Positions 6,598-13,872 of a stretch of 15,000 bases of DNA are shown in pieces. The number at the start of each line of letters is the position of its first letter. The first letter of the stretch is position 1. A program made the translations under genes and the position numbers. Source of the stretch: JAFDVL01 sp031398365. Lineage in GTDB: Bacteria > Acidobacteriota > Blastocatellia > RBC074. The stretch spans positions 1 through 15,000 of the forward strand of contig JANNND010000468.1 of NCBI GenBank assembly GCA_031398365.1, read 5' to 3'. Under the pieces are notes generated by a model. The model searched no databases and was not told the origin of the DNA. It saw nothing but the letters and a program-made list of their open reading frames with translations.

Positions 6598-8436
6598 TCA
6601 ATCCAACGTGAACAGCCGCCAGCTTTGCTCCGCGCCTTCCAATTGATGCAAGCCGTCATCGGAAAACCGCAGGCCGGAACCCGCGACCAAGTCTTTTACT
6701 GTACCCGAAACCAATACCTGATTCGTCGCCGCCAGCCGCGCGATTTGTGAACTAATATCCACCGCGATGCCGCTGACTTTCTCGCCGCCGATCAAATCGC
6801 ATTCGCCCGTATGAACGCCGGTTTGAATGGGAATGCCCATCCGCCGCGCGGAACTATTGATGGCGGCGGCGCACCGAATCGCGCGCGCCGGGCCGTCGAA
6901 CGTGGCGATCAGGCCGCAGTCGTTCAGTTCGCTTTCGCGGCCTCGAAACAACTCGACTTCCTTGCGCACATAACCGTAATGGCGGTCAAACATTGCTTGC
7001 CAGGCGGGGTCTCGCTCACTCAGGGCGGGGCAATCCACAATGCGCGTACATACCACGGTGGCCAGCACGCGGTCGTATTCAGGCGCGTGGCGCATACCCG
7101 TGAGAAACTCTTCGATTTCATCAAGAATGGAATCCTGATCGCCGACAAACGGCAGGTGATCTATGCCGGGCAATTCAATGAATTTTGCGCCGGGAATGGC
7201 CTTGGCAACATAACGGCCTTCTTCGACGCGCAGGCACGTATCATCGGTACGATGCAGCACCAGCGTAGGCACGCGGATGCTGGGCAAGATCGGGCGAATA
7301 TCAATTTCGGCATTCATCTTAGTTAAGGCGAGCGCTGCACCAGGGCTCGCGCCATTGCGCAAATACATTGACCACCATTGCCGGAATCGTTCGTCATGCA
7401 TCAGGCTCGGCGCGCGGTCTTCAATACCGACTGGGCCGCCCCACTGCTCAATGATTTCCTTAAAAAAATGTTCGCGCTGTTCGATGGTCGGCCCCCACGG
7501 ATAATCTTCGTCTTGCAAGCGCCGCGCGTAACTGCCAATCATCACCAGGGCTGAGGTGCGTTCGGGATATGTCGCCGCAAACAAACTGCACATCGGCCCG
7601 CCTTCGGAAATACCACACAGCACCGCGCGTTCTGACCCCACCGCGTCCATCACCGCGTGAACATCCTCCATGCGCTGTTCCAGCGTGGGCAATTGATTGA
7701 GCGGCACGCGATCCGACAATCCTGTCCCGCGCTTATCAAACAGAATCAGCCGCGCAAACGATGCCAACCGATCCAGAAAGTGCGCGAACGATGGCTCCTC
7801 CCAAAAGTAATCCAAATGTGAAACCCAGCCCATCACGAACACCAAATCAAGCGGGCCATTGCCCACAACCTGATACGCGATGTTGGCGTCGCCGCTCAGG
7901 ACGTAGCGGGTTTCCAGCATGCGCCGCATCGGGGGCAACTGGCGCGGCGTGGGCGCAGGCGTAAGAACCTGCACGGCATACGGCGGCAATTGGATCATGG
8001 ACTGCGGCGGATTGACCAGACGCAGGTTTTCCAATTCATCGTCAGTTTCTTCGACGATAATGCGGGCGCGCATTCGTTCGCGGATGATAAGGCCGGAGGG
8101 TTCGTGACTGACTTCTCTGACCGGCACGATAAAACGATAGCCAAGCTTCGGAACGGTCTCAATATATTTTGCTCCTTCGCCGCTCCCGCCCAAGGCTTTG
8201 CGCAAAATGGAAATGTTTTGGGCCAGATTCGTTTCCTCCACAAAACTGTCGGGCCAGATCAACTCTATCAACTGGTCTTTGCCCATGACGTGACCGCTGT
8301 TTTGCACCAGCAGCAGCAGCGTCTCAAAAACCTTATGCGCCAGCGCCACAGGTTGCCCACTTCGCAACAGCAAACGCTCGACGGGATCAAGTTGGAAGGT
8401 GGCAAATTCGTATACGGGGCAAGTGCTGTAGTTCAT
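6598..8436 (-). CDS. Winged-helix / alpha-beta hydrolase / degenerate class III cyclase fusion protein
   Basis: This 612-residue protein has three domains. Residues about 8-106 are an OmpR/CadC-type winged-helix DNA-binding domain (ALAHKVFETLLLLVQNSGHV, then NLAQNISILRKALG and YIETVPKLGYRF). A linker of about 65 residues, rich in Pro from about 143, follows. Residues about 175-448 are an alpha/beta hydrolase: nucleophile S277 in GISEGG, acid D398 or D399 in HRTDDTC, and H427 in GIDHLP. Residues about 457-612 resemble a class III nucleotide cyclase domain (FDGPARAIRCAAAI, TGVHTGECDL, GIAVDISSQIARLA). The two metal-binding Asp positions are replaced (R465 in CTRIVDC; C507 in NDCGLIATF), so cyclase activity is unlikely. 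No signal peptide or membrane helix is seen. A transcription regulator that senses a small ligand through its hydrolase domain is a reasonable inference. An AAGGAGG Shine-Dalgarno (8441-8447) lies four bases before the ATG. Confidence 0.9.
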   Translation of the reverse strand: MNYSTCPVYEFATFQLDPVERLLLRSGQPVALAHKVFETLLLLVQNSGHVMGKDQLIELIWPDSFVEETNLAQNISILRKALGGSGEGAKYIETVPKLGYRFIVPVREVSHEPSGLIIRERMRARIIVEETDDELENLRLVNPPQSMIQLPPYAVQVLTPAPTPRQLPPMRRMLETRYVLSGDANIAYQVVGNGPLDLVFVMGWVSHLDYFWEEPSFAHFLDRLASFARLILFDKRGTGLSDRVPLNQLPTLEQRMEDVHAVMDAVGSERAVLCGISEGGPMCSLFAATYPERTSALVMIGSYARRLQDEDYPWGPTIEQREHFFKEIIEQWGGPVGIEDRAPSLMHDERFRQWWSMYLRNGASPGAALALTKMNAEIDIRPILPSIRVPTLVLHRTDDTCLRVEEGRYVAKAIPGAKFIELPGIDHLPFVGDQDSILDEIEEFLTGMRHAPEYDRVLATVVCTRIVDCPALSERDPAWQAMFDRHYGYVRKEVELFRGRESELNDCGLIATFDGPARAIRCAAAINSSARRMGIPIQTGVHTGECDLIGGEKVSGIAVDISSQIARLAATNQVLVSGTVKDLVAGSGLRFSDDGLHQLEGAEQSWRLFTLD

Positions 8437-8984
8437 AGTCCCTCCTTGGGCGCGAGTCAGTTAAGTTCGGGAAGCGTGTAACGCAATGTTTGGCGAAAGA
8501 ATAACGCCCAGAGGAAAGTAATGTCCTAAAAGACCTCTAAAATTTTTTTGAAAGCGAGGCAAGATATTAGAAGTAAAGAGTTTAGTTGCAATGATGGATG
8601 TTCCCGCGCCTTACATTTTATAGATTCCGCTTCCTAATCTTCCTGACTGTGCCGCCTGTGTTGTGCTGCTTGTTCGATTGCCATACTGCTGTTCTGGAAA
8701 GCGACAAGCAGTCTGAATCTCATTCGGACAACCTGAAATCGGGAATTACAAATTGGACGTTGTATGGCGCGTAAGAACCCTTTCCTGGCTCGGCAACCCC
8801 ACCTCATTTAATGCGGCATCAGGTTTGCTCAGGGTTTCGTTGATGCGAACAATAGCGGGAACAAAGCTCTTTCCAGCGTTGCACCTTGGGCTGCTGGATT
8901 GCGCTCCGTTGGCGCTTGATTCAGAAATCCTTTTCTATTGGTCGGCGGCAGCGTCGGCATTGATGAGATATTTATATAAAAACC
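8437..8984. other. 548-base intergenic region between divergent genes
   Basis: This stretch separates the divergent fusion-protein gene (minus) and propeller/PEBP gene (plus), so it should contain promoters for both and possibly operator sites for the winged-helix protein. I could not assign -35/-10 pairs with confidence. An open frame of 85 codons (8753-9010) overlaps the next gene start, shows no domain, signal peptide or clear Shine-Dalgarno, and is treated as chance. AT-rich patches occur near 8540-8580 and just before 8985 (ATATTTATATAAAA). No tRNA, riboswitch or strong hairpin was recognised. Confidence 0.5.
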
Positions 8985-10763
8985 ATGAGAAAACCAGTGG
9001 GTCGTTCTAGTACATCCCTCTTCACCCTATTCATGATTTATTGCTTTGGAGCTGTGTCTATAAGCTACGCGCAGACCGTAGACAAGGTACAGGTCACGGG
9101 CCACGTACATGAAACCAAACAATTGGAGCCAACCGAAGAACGCCTCAAACAACTGCGCCTGCCGCAAGGGTTTCAGATCGCCAAATTCGCGCTGCTCTCC
9201 AATCCACGCATTATCGCCCTGACCGACGATGGCACTGTCTATGTATCGCAGCGGCAGCCGGGAACAGTATCTATGCTGCGCGACACTAATAATGACGGCG
9301 TTGTGGATGTCCAAAAGGTGGTTGCAGAAAAGAAAGACGCGCACGGCTTGGTCATCCATCAGGGCAAGCTGTACCTGGCCACCGTCAAAGAAATTTTTGT
9401 GGCGGACATCAACAAGGATGGCACGCTCAGCCCGCTGAAAACACTGGTTACTGATTTGCCCGATGGCGGCCAACATCCCAATCGCACGTTGGCTGTTGGC
9501 CCGGACGGCTGGCTGTATGTCAGTGTCGGCAGCACCTGCAATGCCTGCCGGGAGCCGAACGAAGAAAGCGCTACGCTGTTGCGTATGAAACTGGACGGCA
9601 GCGGACGTCAGGTCTTCGCCAGTGGTTTACGCAACACCATCGGCTTTGGCTGGCACCCGGTCTCGAAAAAATTGTTTGGGATGGATCACGGCATTGACTG
9701 GCTTGGCGACAATGAGCAGAACGAAGAATTCAATGAGTTGAGCGAAGGCGCGCGCTACGGCTGGCCGTATGTTTATGCCGATGGCAAGATCAGCGCTCAC
9801 CCCAACCCACCCAAAGAATTCACGCCGGAGATGTGGAAGCGAATGAGCAAGGAACCGACGTTGCTTTACACGCCGCATAGTGCGCCGATGCAGATGGCCT
9901 GGTACACCGGCACGATGTTTCCTGCGGAGTATCGCAATGATGCGTTTGTGGCCATGCGCGGTTCGTGGAATCGCACCCCGCCCAGTGGCTACGAGGTCAT
10001 TCGCATTCGGTTCAATCGCAACGGGCAGCCGCAAAAGATAGAGCCTTTTGTGACAGGCTTCCTGCTGACAGGGGCAGGAGCGGAAGGACACTTTGCGCGC
10101 CCCGTGGGACTTGCGGTGGCGAAAGATGGCGCGCTTTTGCTGAGTGATGACACGAACGGAGTGATCTATCGTATCTCGTACGGAGCAGTAGCCGCCGCCA
10201 CCAATAATTTTGTCCCGGTGCAGGTCAAACCAGCGCAATTGTTCCCGCCGACAATTACCAGCGCGCTGCCGGAATTGGCGAGTGTCGCGACAATCAAAGT
10301 TACTTCCAGTTTCTTTCCGTCCAATGGCGCAATTCCGCAGGAGCATTCCGCCTATGGGCAAGACCTTTCTCCCACTCTCAAATGGTCTGGGATTCCGGCA
10401 GGCACCAAATCATTGGTGTTAATGGTGGAAGACCCGGATGCAATCAGCCCCAAACCTTTTGTTCATTGGCTGGTCGCGAACATTGCGCCCACGGTGACGC
10501 AACTGCCAGCGGGCTTGCCAAAACAAGAGCAATTATCACAAGTCGCAAATGCGCTGCAGGGCGCGAATAATATGAGTACGATTGGCTGGTTCGGGCCGCG
10601 ACCTCCGGCGGGCGATCTGCCCCATCACTATCATTTTCAAGTCTTCGCGCTTGATACCATTCTTGATCTCAAACCAGGATATAACCGACAGGCGTTGCTC
10701 GCAGCGTTATCCGGGCATGTACTGGCCAAAGGAGAATTGATAGGCACGTATCAGCGCAAATAA
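8985..10763 (+). CDS. Secreted sorbosone-dehydrogenase-like beta-propeller fused to a PEBP domain
   Basis: This 592-residue protein begins with a signal peptide (1-30, ending ISYAQ), so it is exported. Residues about 58-397 match the glucose/sorbosone dehydrogenase beta-propeller family: LAVGPDGWLYVSVGSTCNAC (169-188), FASGLRNTIGFGWHP (211-225), MDHGIDWLGDNE (233-244) and GARYGWPYVY (255-264). Many such enzymes use PQQ and calcium to oxidise sugars or aldehydes, but the substrate cannot be read from the sequence. Residues about 435-591 are a phosphatidylethanolamine-binding protein (PEBP, YbhB/YbcL) domain, with LKWSGIPAGTKSL, VEDPDA (481-486), FVHWLVANI, a GPRPPAG loop (537-543) and HHYHFQVFALD (547-557). 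The ATG at 8985 is kept because the signal peptide begins there; its Shine-Dalgarno is weak. The hemerythrin gene follows after 32 bases. Confidence 0.9.
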   Translation: MRKPVGRSSTSLFTLFMIYCFGAVSISYAQTVDKVQVTGHVHETKQLEPTEERLKQLRLPQGFQIAKFALLSNPRIIALTDDGTVYVSQRQPGTVSMLRDTNNDGVVDVQKVVAEKKDAHGLVIHQGKLYLATVKEIFVADINKDGTLSPLKTLVTDLPDGGQHPNRTLAVGPDGWLYVSVGSTCNACREPNEESATLLRMKLDGSGRQVFASGLRNTIGFGWHPVSKKLFGMDHGIDWLGDNEQNEEFNELSEGARYGWPYVYADGKISAHPNPPKEFTPEMWKRMSKEPTLLYTPHSAPMQMAWYTGTMFPAEYRNDAFVAMRGSWNRTPPSGYEVIRIRFNRNGQPQKIEPFVTGFLLTGAGAEGHFARPVGLAVAKDGALLLSDDTNGVIYRISYGAVAAATNNFVPVQVKPAQLFPPTITSALPELASVATIKVTSSFFPSNGAIPQEHSAYGQDLSPTLKWSGIPAGTKSLVLMVEDPDAISPKPFVHWLVANIAPTVTQLPAGLPKQEQLSQVANALQGANNMSTIGWFGPRPPAGDLPHHYHFQVFALDTILDLKPGYNRQALLAALSGHVLAKGELIGTYQRK

Positions 10764-10795
10764 AAACGCAATCATTTTTAGCAGAAGGAGAGATT

Positions 10796-11266
10796 ATGAA
10801 CGCAATTGAACTTCTAAAAGAAGATCATCAAATGGCCAGGAGCCTGATTACGGAATTGGAAACAGCCGACGATCAGGCCGGAACTGATCCCACCCAAACT
10901 GAGACCTTCAATAAACTTCAGCAAGCGCTGAAACTACATACACGCATGGAAGAAGAACTCTTCTATCCCGCCCTGGAAGGCTTTGCCGAAACCAAAGACC
11001 TGGTGGGGGAAGCCTATCAGGAACACGATCAGGTAGATCAATTGCTGGCCCAACTGTCGGCCCTGGCTCCGAATGAAGAGGACTTCCAGGACACGCTGAC
11101 CGAATTACGTGCGGACATTGAGCATCACGTAGAAGAAGAAGAAAATGAGATGTTCCCGCAGGCAGAGGAATTATTGGGCCAAAGCCGCTTGGAGGAAATG
11201 GGACGTCAAATGCAAGCCATGAAAGACAACACCCAACAGGTCGCAGCAACTATGCGGCGCCGCTAA
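10796..11266 (+). CDS. Hemerythrin-like HHE cation-binding domain protein
   Basis: The 156-residue protein is a mostly helical HHE/hemerythrin-like domain. Candidate iron ligands are H11 (LLKEDHQ), H48 with E52-E54 (LKLHTRMEEELFYP), H77 (YQEHDQ), and H110 or H111 with E115 (IEHHVEEEENEMFP). Such proteins bind a di-iron centre and are linked to oxygen or nitric oxide sensing, or to oxidative and nitrosative stress; which one applies here is not visible. There is no signal peptide. An AAGGAG Shine-Dalgarno (10785-10790) lies five bases before the ATG. The gene is 32 bases after the propeller/PEBP gene and is followed directly by a strong terminator, so these two probably form one operon. Confidence 0.93.
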   Translation: MNAIELLKEDHQMARSLITELETADDQAGTDPTQTETFNKLQQALKLHTRMEEELFYPALEGFAETKDLVGEAYQEHDQVDQLLAQLSALAPNEEDFQDTLTELRADIEHHVEEEENEMFPQAEELLGQSRLEEMGRQMQAMKDNTQQVAATMRRR

Positions 11267-11267
11267 G

Positions 11268-11291
11268 AAAATTTCTGGCGCAGAAATTTTT
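11268..11291 (+). terminator. Rho-independent terminator after the hemerythrin gene
   Basis: A perfect ten-base stem, AAAATTTCTG and CAGAAATTTT, encloses the loop GCG and begins one base after the TAA stop. The right arm runs straight into a T tract (five T at 11287-11291). The position and shape fit an intrinsic terminator ending the propeller/PEBP and hemerythrin transcript. The outer stem is AT-rich, which makes it weaker than a GC-rich one. Confidence 0.8.
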
Positions 11292-11305
11292 CCTCGCAAA
11301 CAAAT

Positions 11306-11339
11306 AACGTCGGCGGTAACACAAGTTGCCGCCGACGTT
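11306..11339. other. Strong GC-rich hairpin downstream of the terminator
   Basis: An 11-base perfect stem (AACGTCGGCGG and CCGCCGACGTT) is extended by four inner pairs, one of them G-U, to 15 pairs around the loop ACAA. It lies 14 bases after the first terminator. No T tract follows on the plus strand; on the minus strand it is followed by ATTTGTTTG, a modest T-rich run. It could be a back-up or bidirectional terminator, or an RNA-stabilising hairpin. Confidence 0.65.
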
Positions 11340-11690
11340 GTATACACCGCCAGTACACCACCTGACTTTGCTGAATCTGTCTCACGCGCGGCCTCAAAAC
11401 AACCAGAGAAAAATCTCAAAAAAACCTCAAGCCGACTTTAAGACTTTCCCTGCCGCGAACCCTATTCTCCCTACAGCACACAAGAAAGCTATTTGAGCAG
11501 AGCAAGGCTTCCTCTGATATGCACAGTAAAGGACACGCTGGATCAGAGGAACGAAGGCCAGTCAGGGATGAGAGGGAAGTAGCTGCTACCGCTGAAATAG
11601 TTCGGTAGTCACGATTTTCATGTATCACCCTGACCAGCGCTTTTCGTGACAGTAGTCGTGGCAAAGCAATGCCGGATTTGCTGCGACGAA

Positions 11691-11751
11691 CGCCAGCGTT
11701 GCAGCCCCACCGTCAACCGGGCAGGACGACGGTGGGGTTGCAACGCTGGCG
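11691..11751. repeat. 24-bp near-perfect palindrome (REP- or MITE-like)
   Basis: Two 24-base arms (11691-11714 and 11728-11751) are inverted repeats with a single difference, which in RNA becomes a G-U pair. They enclose a 13-base loop. The arms start with CGCCAGCGTTGC and contain a run reading CCCCACCGTC. The element stands 44 bases before the upstream of the two candidate starts of the secreted-protein run. Long GC-rich palindromes like this are typical of dispersed REP-like elements or small non-autonomous mobile elements. Other copies would have to be sought elsewhere in the genome. No T tract follows, so it is not a classic terminator. Because it is symmetric, both strands stay open through it and encode similar peptides around VGLQRW. 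Confidence 0.75.
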
Positions 11752-11860
11752 CAACTATCCCTGTAGCAGGAGAACAAGCAAGGAGAGATTTTTTATGAAC
11801 ATGCAGCGCAAGGTTGCCTTGCGGCGCCGGTTCGTCACCCAACAAGAAAGGAAGCATGTT

Positions 11861-12232
11861 ATGTCACAAGCAACTCTTAAAAGTCGTCCGTTGATTGCCA
11901 GCCTGTTTGGTGGCGCAGTCCTGCTGCTGCTGGCCCTGTCGCTTAGTGTTTTCACGCAGGCACAAGGCCAAAAGAACGAAAAGAAAGCGACGCTAAAAGA
12001 TGCCATCGAACGGCTCGGCCCTAATCAAATCCGTGCCAAATCCGGCTTCACTCTGATTGCGGAAGAAGGCGGTTGGGCGGTCGAGCAGGTTGTAGGCAGA
12101 GAGACAAGGCGTTTGGAAGCACGCGTCAAATGCGGCGCTTGTCCCGGCGGCAATTGCCGCTCACGGCTGAATGGAACCTGTGCGCCGCGCACCAGTTGCA
12201 CCAGTTCCTCCTGTCTGATTGATCCATTTTAA
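11861..12232 (+). CDS. Small secreted cysteine-rich protein, unknown family
   Basis: With the start at 11861 the protein has 123 residues. A clear signal peptide covers residues 1 to about 36 (LIASLFGGAVLLLLALSLSV, then FTQAQG). A charged middle region follows (about 37-90, with KKATLKDAIERLGPNQIRAK). The last 33 residues hold six cysteines: C91, C94, C99, C107, C113 and C118, in the pattern CX2C-X4-CX7C-X5-CX4C. I recognise no family. The cysteines could form disulfides outside the cell or bind a metal. I chose ATG 11861 because it gives a normal short n-region and has AAGGAAG (11848-11854) upstream. An in-frame ATG at 11795 with AGGAG (11781-11785) would add 22 mostly Arg/Gln-rich residues and is nearly as likely. 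The frame is open further back to 11669, but that part translates the palindromic repeat. The next gene begins 44 bases downstream. Confidence 0.72.
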   Translation: MSQATLKSRPLIASLFGGAVLLLLALSLSVFTQAQGQKNEKKATLKDAIERLGPNQIRAKSGFTLIAEEGGWAVEQVVGRETRRLEARVKCGACPGGNCRSRLNGTCAPRTSCTSSSCLIDPF

Positions 12233-12276
12233 GAGCGCGAGCACAAACAAAAGCAACCTACAAAGAAGGAGAAAAC

Positions 12277-13308
12277 ATGATGAAAACTACACTGATAAAA
12301 ATCACTGGCACAAGCGCCACGCGCCTGTTGCTATTGGCGATCTTAACCGCAACGGCCTTCGCCCAGGGCGGCCCGACGGTGGCGGTAAATCCGACCGCAG
12401 TGGATTTTGGCACGGTTGAATTCGATGCGCCCAAGACCTTGCAAGTGGCAGTCAAAAACAACAGCCAGAAACAGATCCGGATTGGGGCAGGCATTTCCGG
12501 CAATCCGGCTGGCACCTTCAATGCTTCACCGGGCGGCAACCAGATTCTGAATCCGGGGGAACAGAAATCAGTCAACGTTTTTTGCACGCCGAGATCAACA
12601 AACACCGTCACGGCAACCGCCTTTATCACGGCTGGATTTGCCAACGAAACCCTGAAACGAGTTGCGGATTTCTCAGTGAAATGTACCGGCTTAGACCCCT
12701 TCTTCCGATTTAATTTGAAGCCTAAAAATGTGGGGCTTACGGAATCTGTCAAAATTCATGTGGTTGGCGATCCGGTTATCTCACAAATCAATTGTGCGCC
12801 ACCCAATGATCGCGATCCGTTTTTTGGTTGTGATCTGAGATTGAGAAAAGGTGTAAAAATCAGCGTTGAATCCAACTCGCCAAAGTTTCAGGGCTTCACC
12901 AATGGTACTGGTGCCGCTTCCGTCTGCGGTGGAAAGTTCCCTTGCACGTTTTTCCTGAACGCAAACTCTGAACTGACCGCTAACTTCCAGCCGCCAGCGC
13001 CACCCACGCCCCCACCTGCTGCAACGGAATTTATCGTTCGAGTGAACAAGCTTGGCCCCGGCAGCGGACGGGTTTCCATCGGCCCTGTCGGAGCCGTCCC
13101 AATTAACACTGACGGCTTACCCAATGGTCAGGGAATTGAAAAAGCTTTCCCGCGCGGCATTCGGATGCGGCTGAATGTAAACCCCGATGCAAACAGCAAA
13201 ATCCGCTCCACCGTCGTCAGTGGTGCCAGCAACTGTAACGGAAACGCGACCTGCGAATTCGTCCTTTCTGAAAGAGTCTCAGTGCAAGTGGGATTCGATA
13301 AAAAATAA
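12277..13308 (+). CDS. Secreted protein with an ASH-like Ig domain and two divergent InlB-type repeats
   Basis: This 343-residue protein has a signal peptide (1-29, ending TAFA). Residues about 33-138 resemble an ASH (ASPM/SPD-2/Hydin) immunoglobulin-like beta-sandwich: VNPTAVDFGTVEFDAPKTLQV, KNNSQKQIRIG and a closing ADFSVKCTG. Residues about 157-238 and 251-341 look like two divergent InlB B-repeat-like modules. Each ends in the common pattern of a Cys-x-x-x-x-Cys turn followed by strands: GGKFPCTFFLNANSELTANF, and NATCEFVLSERVSVQVGF. A Pro-rich linker (PPAPPTPPP, 239-247) joins the modules. Such modular proteins act outside the cell or on its surface, often in adhesion or as scaffolds; the target is unknown. 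AAGGAG (12266-12271) lies five bases before the ATG. It follows the cysteine-rich protein gene by 44 bases on the same strand. Confidence 0.82.
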   Translation: MMKTTLIKITGTSATRLLLLAILTATAFAQGGPTVAVNPTAVDFGTVEFDAPKTLQVAVKNNSQKQIRIGAGISGNPAGTFNASPGGNQILNPGEQKSVNVFCTPRSTNTVTATAFITAGFANETLKRVADFSVKCTGLDPFFRFNLKPKNVGLTESVKIHVVGDPVISQINCAPPNDRDPFFGCDLRLRKGVKISVESNSPKFQGFTNGTGAASVCGGKFPCTFFLNANSELTANFQPPAPPTPPPAATEFIVRVNKLGPGSGRVSIGPVGAVPINTDGLPNGQGIEKAFPRGIRMRLNVNPDANSKIRSTVVSGASNCNGNATCEFVLSERVSVQVGFDKK

Positions 13309-13311
13309 TCA

Positions 13312-13347
13312 GCAAACCGTCTGACCTCCCGCTTTCAGGCGGTTTGC
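13312..13347 (+). other. Intergenic hairpin between two secreted-protein genes
   Basis: A 13-pair stem (13312-13324 with 13335-13347, one G-U pair) encloses a 10-base loop, starting just after the stop of the gene ending at 13308. Its arms begin GCAAACCG and end CGGTTTGC. No T tract follows, so full termination is unlikely. It may be a processing or partial-attenuation hairpin that lowers expression of the downstream genes, whose start comes 30 bases later. Confidence 0.6.
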
Positions 13348-13377
13348 ACTGACCCAAAATCTAACCAGGGAAACTAT

Positions 13378-13851
13378 ATGAAATTTACCAAAACGATGCT
13401 TGTGGGCATCATGTTCAGCCTGTTGACGCTGACACTTCTCACCAGCAAAGCGACCAAAATCACTACGGCACAAGCACAAGAAACAAGTTTTGCGCAAAGC
13501 CATGAGCGCACCCGGCCTTGCTCGCCGCGTACGATGAAAGGCACGCACGGCTATTCCTATCAAGGCACGGTGCTGGGCAAAGCAATCACCGCCGCCGGGC
13601 CAATCACCTTTGATGGACGCGGCAGCTTGTTTGCCACCTACAACGTAAACCTGGGCGGAATGCCTTTTAAAGGCCAGTTCATCGGCACGTACACCGTGGC
13701 GGACGATTGCACGGGAACCGTGATGCTGCAATTGCCCGTGCTGGGAATTTCGACCAATGGCAGCTTTGTCATCGTGAGTGAGGGCAAGGAAACATTTTTC
13801 ACGGGAACCGATAACGGTGTCGCCATCACGGGCGAAACCAAAAAGCAGTAA
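13378..13851 (+). CDS. Small secreted beta-rich protein, unnamed family
   Basis: The 157-residue protein has a signal peptide (1 to about 34, ending TTAQAQ). The mature part is predicted to be mostly beta-strand. Features include GTHGYSYQGTVLGK (55-68), FDGRGSLFATYNVNLGG (78-94), FIGTYTVADDCTGTVMLQLP (101-120) and FVIVSEGKETFFTGTDNGVAITG (130-152). The combination of a GYSYQG start, a FDGRG turn, a GTYTVxxDCTGT strand and a closing VITG-type strand recurs in small secreted proteins of Acidobacteriota and some other bacteria. I know no established function or name for it. Two cysteines (C48 and C111) could form one disulfide. An AGGGAA Shine-Dalgarno is at 13367-13372. The start is 69 bases after the preceding gene's stop, across the hairpin at 13312-13347. 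Confidence 0.78.
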   Translation: MKFTKTMLVGIMFSLLTLTLLTSKATKITTAQAQETSFAQSHERTRPCSPRTMKGTHGYSYQGTVLGKAITAAGPITFDGRGSLFATYNVNLGGMPFKGQFIGTYTVADDCTGTVMLQLPVLGISTNGSFVIVSEGKETFFTGTDNGVAITGETKKQ

Positions 13852-13872
13852 GCCAATTGCCAGGAGGAACCT

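Noticed and set aside
8753..9010. 85-codon plus-strand open frame
   Set aside because: It overlaps the start of the propeller/PEBP gene and has no signal peptide, domain or good ribosome binding site.
11171..11419. 82-codon minus-strand open frame
   Set aside because: It overlaps the hemerythrin gene and its terminator and encodes no recognisable feature.
11416..11664. 82-codon minus-strand open frame in the intergenic region
   Set aside because: It has no recognisable domain or ribosome binding site; its composition looks random.
12258..12752. 164-codon minus-strand open frame opposite the ASH/InlB-like gene
   Set aside because: It is an antisense shadow of a gene with a clear signal peptide, Shine-Dalgarno and domain pattern.
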